Source of the DNA: Marsupella aquatica
Lineage: Eukaryota; Marchantiophyta
Direction of reading: 5' to 3'
Assembly (NCBI GenBank): GCA_973895155.1
Contig: OZ316899.1
Location: 1,364,001-1,428,000 of the forward strand
DNA length: 64,000 nucleotides
In this document: in pieces, positions 62,780 to 64,000 of the stretch
Position numbering within the stretch: the stretch's first letter is position 1
How the letters are laid out: the number at the start of each line of letters is the position of its first letter
Program-made: the position numbers and the translations under genes
The notes under the pieces: generated by a model
Databases searched by the model: none
What the model was told of the DNA's origin: nothing
The model's input: only the letters and a program-made list of their open reading frames with translations

Positions 62780-64000
62780 TGTCAAACACTTGCCAAGGAG
62801 CTTAAGCGGCTTTTCTCCCCAAAAGACTACCTAATACCTGCTCCATGTCATACCAGGGTCACAAAGGATTGACAAAACTTCTGAAGTGTGCTTACAATGT
62901 CCAATCACTCCATACATAAGTAGTTTCAACTCTCCACTTCTAGAGAGGTAGTCCCCTTGACTACTTTTGTACTCACCCCTTCCCCTCTCCTCTACTCCAA
63001 GGATCAGCAAGGGGGATCTCCGCTCCAAGCTGTCACCTTAGAGTAGATTCTCACACAAACACCCAAGAACCCAAAGTACTTTCCTCTTCAAGCTTAAGTC
63101 TCCTCAAGACCCTCAAAGTAGTGTTACCCCTCAACCTTGCCCCCCTGGCCTTGGTTTGGGTCCACACATCCCCTTTGAGCCCTAGAGAAGGCTCCTCTAT
63201 CTAAGGACTCTTCCTCTTGTTCTTACTTCTTGTTAACACCACACACCAAGCAAAGTACTTTCCACCCTCAAGCTATAATCCTCTCTAAGTCTCAAAGTAA
63301 TGCTATACCTTAACCTTGCCTCCTTGGCCTTGGTTTTGTACTAGCACATCCCCTTCAAGCTTAGACCAAGATTATACCATAGCATGGACTCTTCTCTTGC
63401 TCTCATATACTTCAAATGCACTCACACTTAATGGTCACAATGAAGATTGGTAAGTCTCCTTTTATTGCATCACCTTTACAACAAAAGTTCACTACACATT
63501 CTCCACACTAAGCATGGACCACCTCTCCTTTCTCAAGCTTAGCCCTACCTTGGCAAGGTAGAGATTTCACTTAAGAGATGAGACTCCCGGTCCCTAACAA
63601 ATGAAAACTTCCTCCTTATATACTATCTCCTTCCACATCACACCAAGCTTGACCTGGGGTCCAACTATACCTCCCCCAAGTCCTCCTAACACACAAAGTC
63701 CAACTCTATAGTTCATAGCCCACCCTACTACTTGCTATTTTGCCTCCTTCCAAGCCCTGGAATATGCCACACATGAGTGGTATGCTTTGACTTCCAAACC
63801 TACTCCCACTTATGGTCCTCCTCACCAGCTTACCAACCCACTTGAAAGCTCGCAAAAAGAGTGAGTGAGTCTCAAGTTGTGCCTAGTCAAAGTTGGCCTT
63901 ATTTTACTTGTAACCCCTTTACTACCCTAAGTAAACTACCCCCTATATTTACTTTTCTTAACTTGATGGCCTTACACCTTTGGCCAAAGGTAAGTACCCT
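62780..64000 (-). repeat. Repeat R1, copy c, inverted, running off the window
   Basis: Reverse complement of about 3806-2581, starting TGTCAAACACTT. Similarity is high throughout and continues to the last base. The abrupt junction with copy b suggests insertion of one R1 element into another, head to head. No gene. Confidence 0.88.

Noticed and set aside
1-64000. tRNA or rRNA genes
   Set aside because: No cloverleaf with intact T-loop and acceptor pairing and no conserved rRNA core words were seen; only primer binding sites resemble tRNA ends.

Overview
The window reads as a transposon graveyard from a large streptophyte (plant-lineage) nuclear genome. The evidence is indirect. It holds Ty3/gypsy, Ty1/copia and LINE sequences of plant type, a gypsy element primed by a tRNA-Asp-like site typical of plant Tat/Athila elements, and in-frame stop codons that often sit where a sister copy has CAG. 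I found no convincing host gene, rRNA or tRNA, and no bacterial gene organisation. The species cannot be named from sequence alone; a non-seed land plant or charophyte alga is possible.

Layout, left to right. 1-4480: an unidentified broken reading frame (35-508), a dispersed repeat (980-1530) and a long LTR-like repeat R1 (2320-3806). 4480-5526: minus-strand 3' end of a gypsy element whose integrase carries a PHD-type finger. 6378-14216: a 7.8-kb element with TGTGACG termini and a GCGGC target duplication, carrying two tandem copies of a gag-like/coiled-coil gene. 14362-14678 and 19391-19613: one 51-bp satellite array split by a 4.7-kb element of the same TGTG family on the minus strand (14679-19390, duplication CCCAC). 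19700-21193: gag of the PHD/methyltransferase gypsy family. 22160-23258: two heads of TGTG elements. 23263-24541: a LINE fragment. 24542-27589: no recognisable gene.

27590-51385 is one minus-strand gypsy element in the order gag, protease, C5-cytosine methyltransferase, RT, RNase H, integrase, PHD-like finger. Its methyltransferase is split by a second complete Tat/Athila-like gypsy (32108-47745, TSD TGTGG). That gypsy's RT is in turn split by a third insertion, a TGTG-family element (38690-41369, TSD AATAC). Removing each insertion with one TSD copy restores the reading frame, so the nesting order is firmly readable.

51600-54060: second copy of the dispersed repeat, an unidentified minus-strand protein fragment, and another TGTG head. 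54800-64000: R1 copies, interrupted by a 314-bp Mutator-like MITE, which is abutted by a complete 6.3-kb minus-strand copia (55871-62196, TSD AGTGT); then an R1 copy in inverted orientation running off the window.

Two systems stand out. One is a retrotransposon that carries a DNA methyltransferase with all key motifs preserved plus a PHD-like reader at the end of its integrase. The other is a family of TGTGRYGC-ended elements with 5-bp target duplications, no LTRs, no RT or recognised transposase, a single gag-like/coiled-coil gene, and a 3' hairpin whose stem shows compensatory base change between copies.
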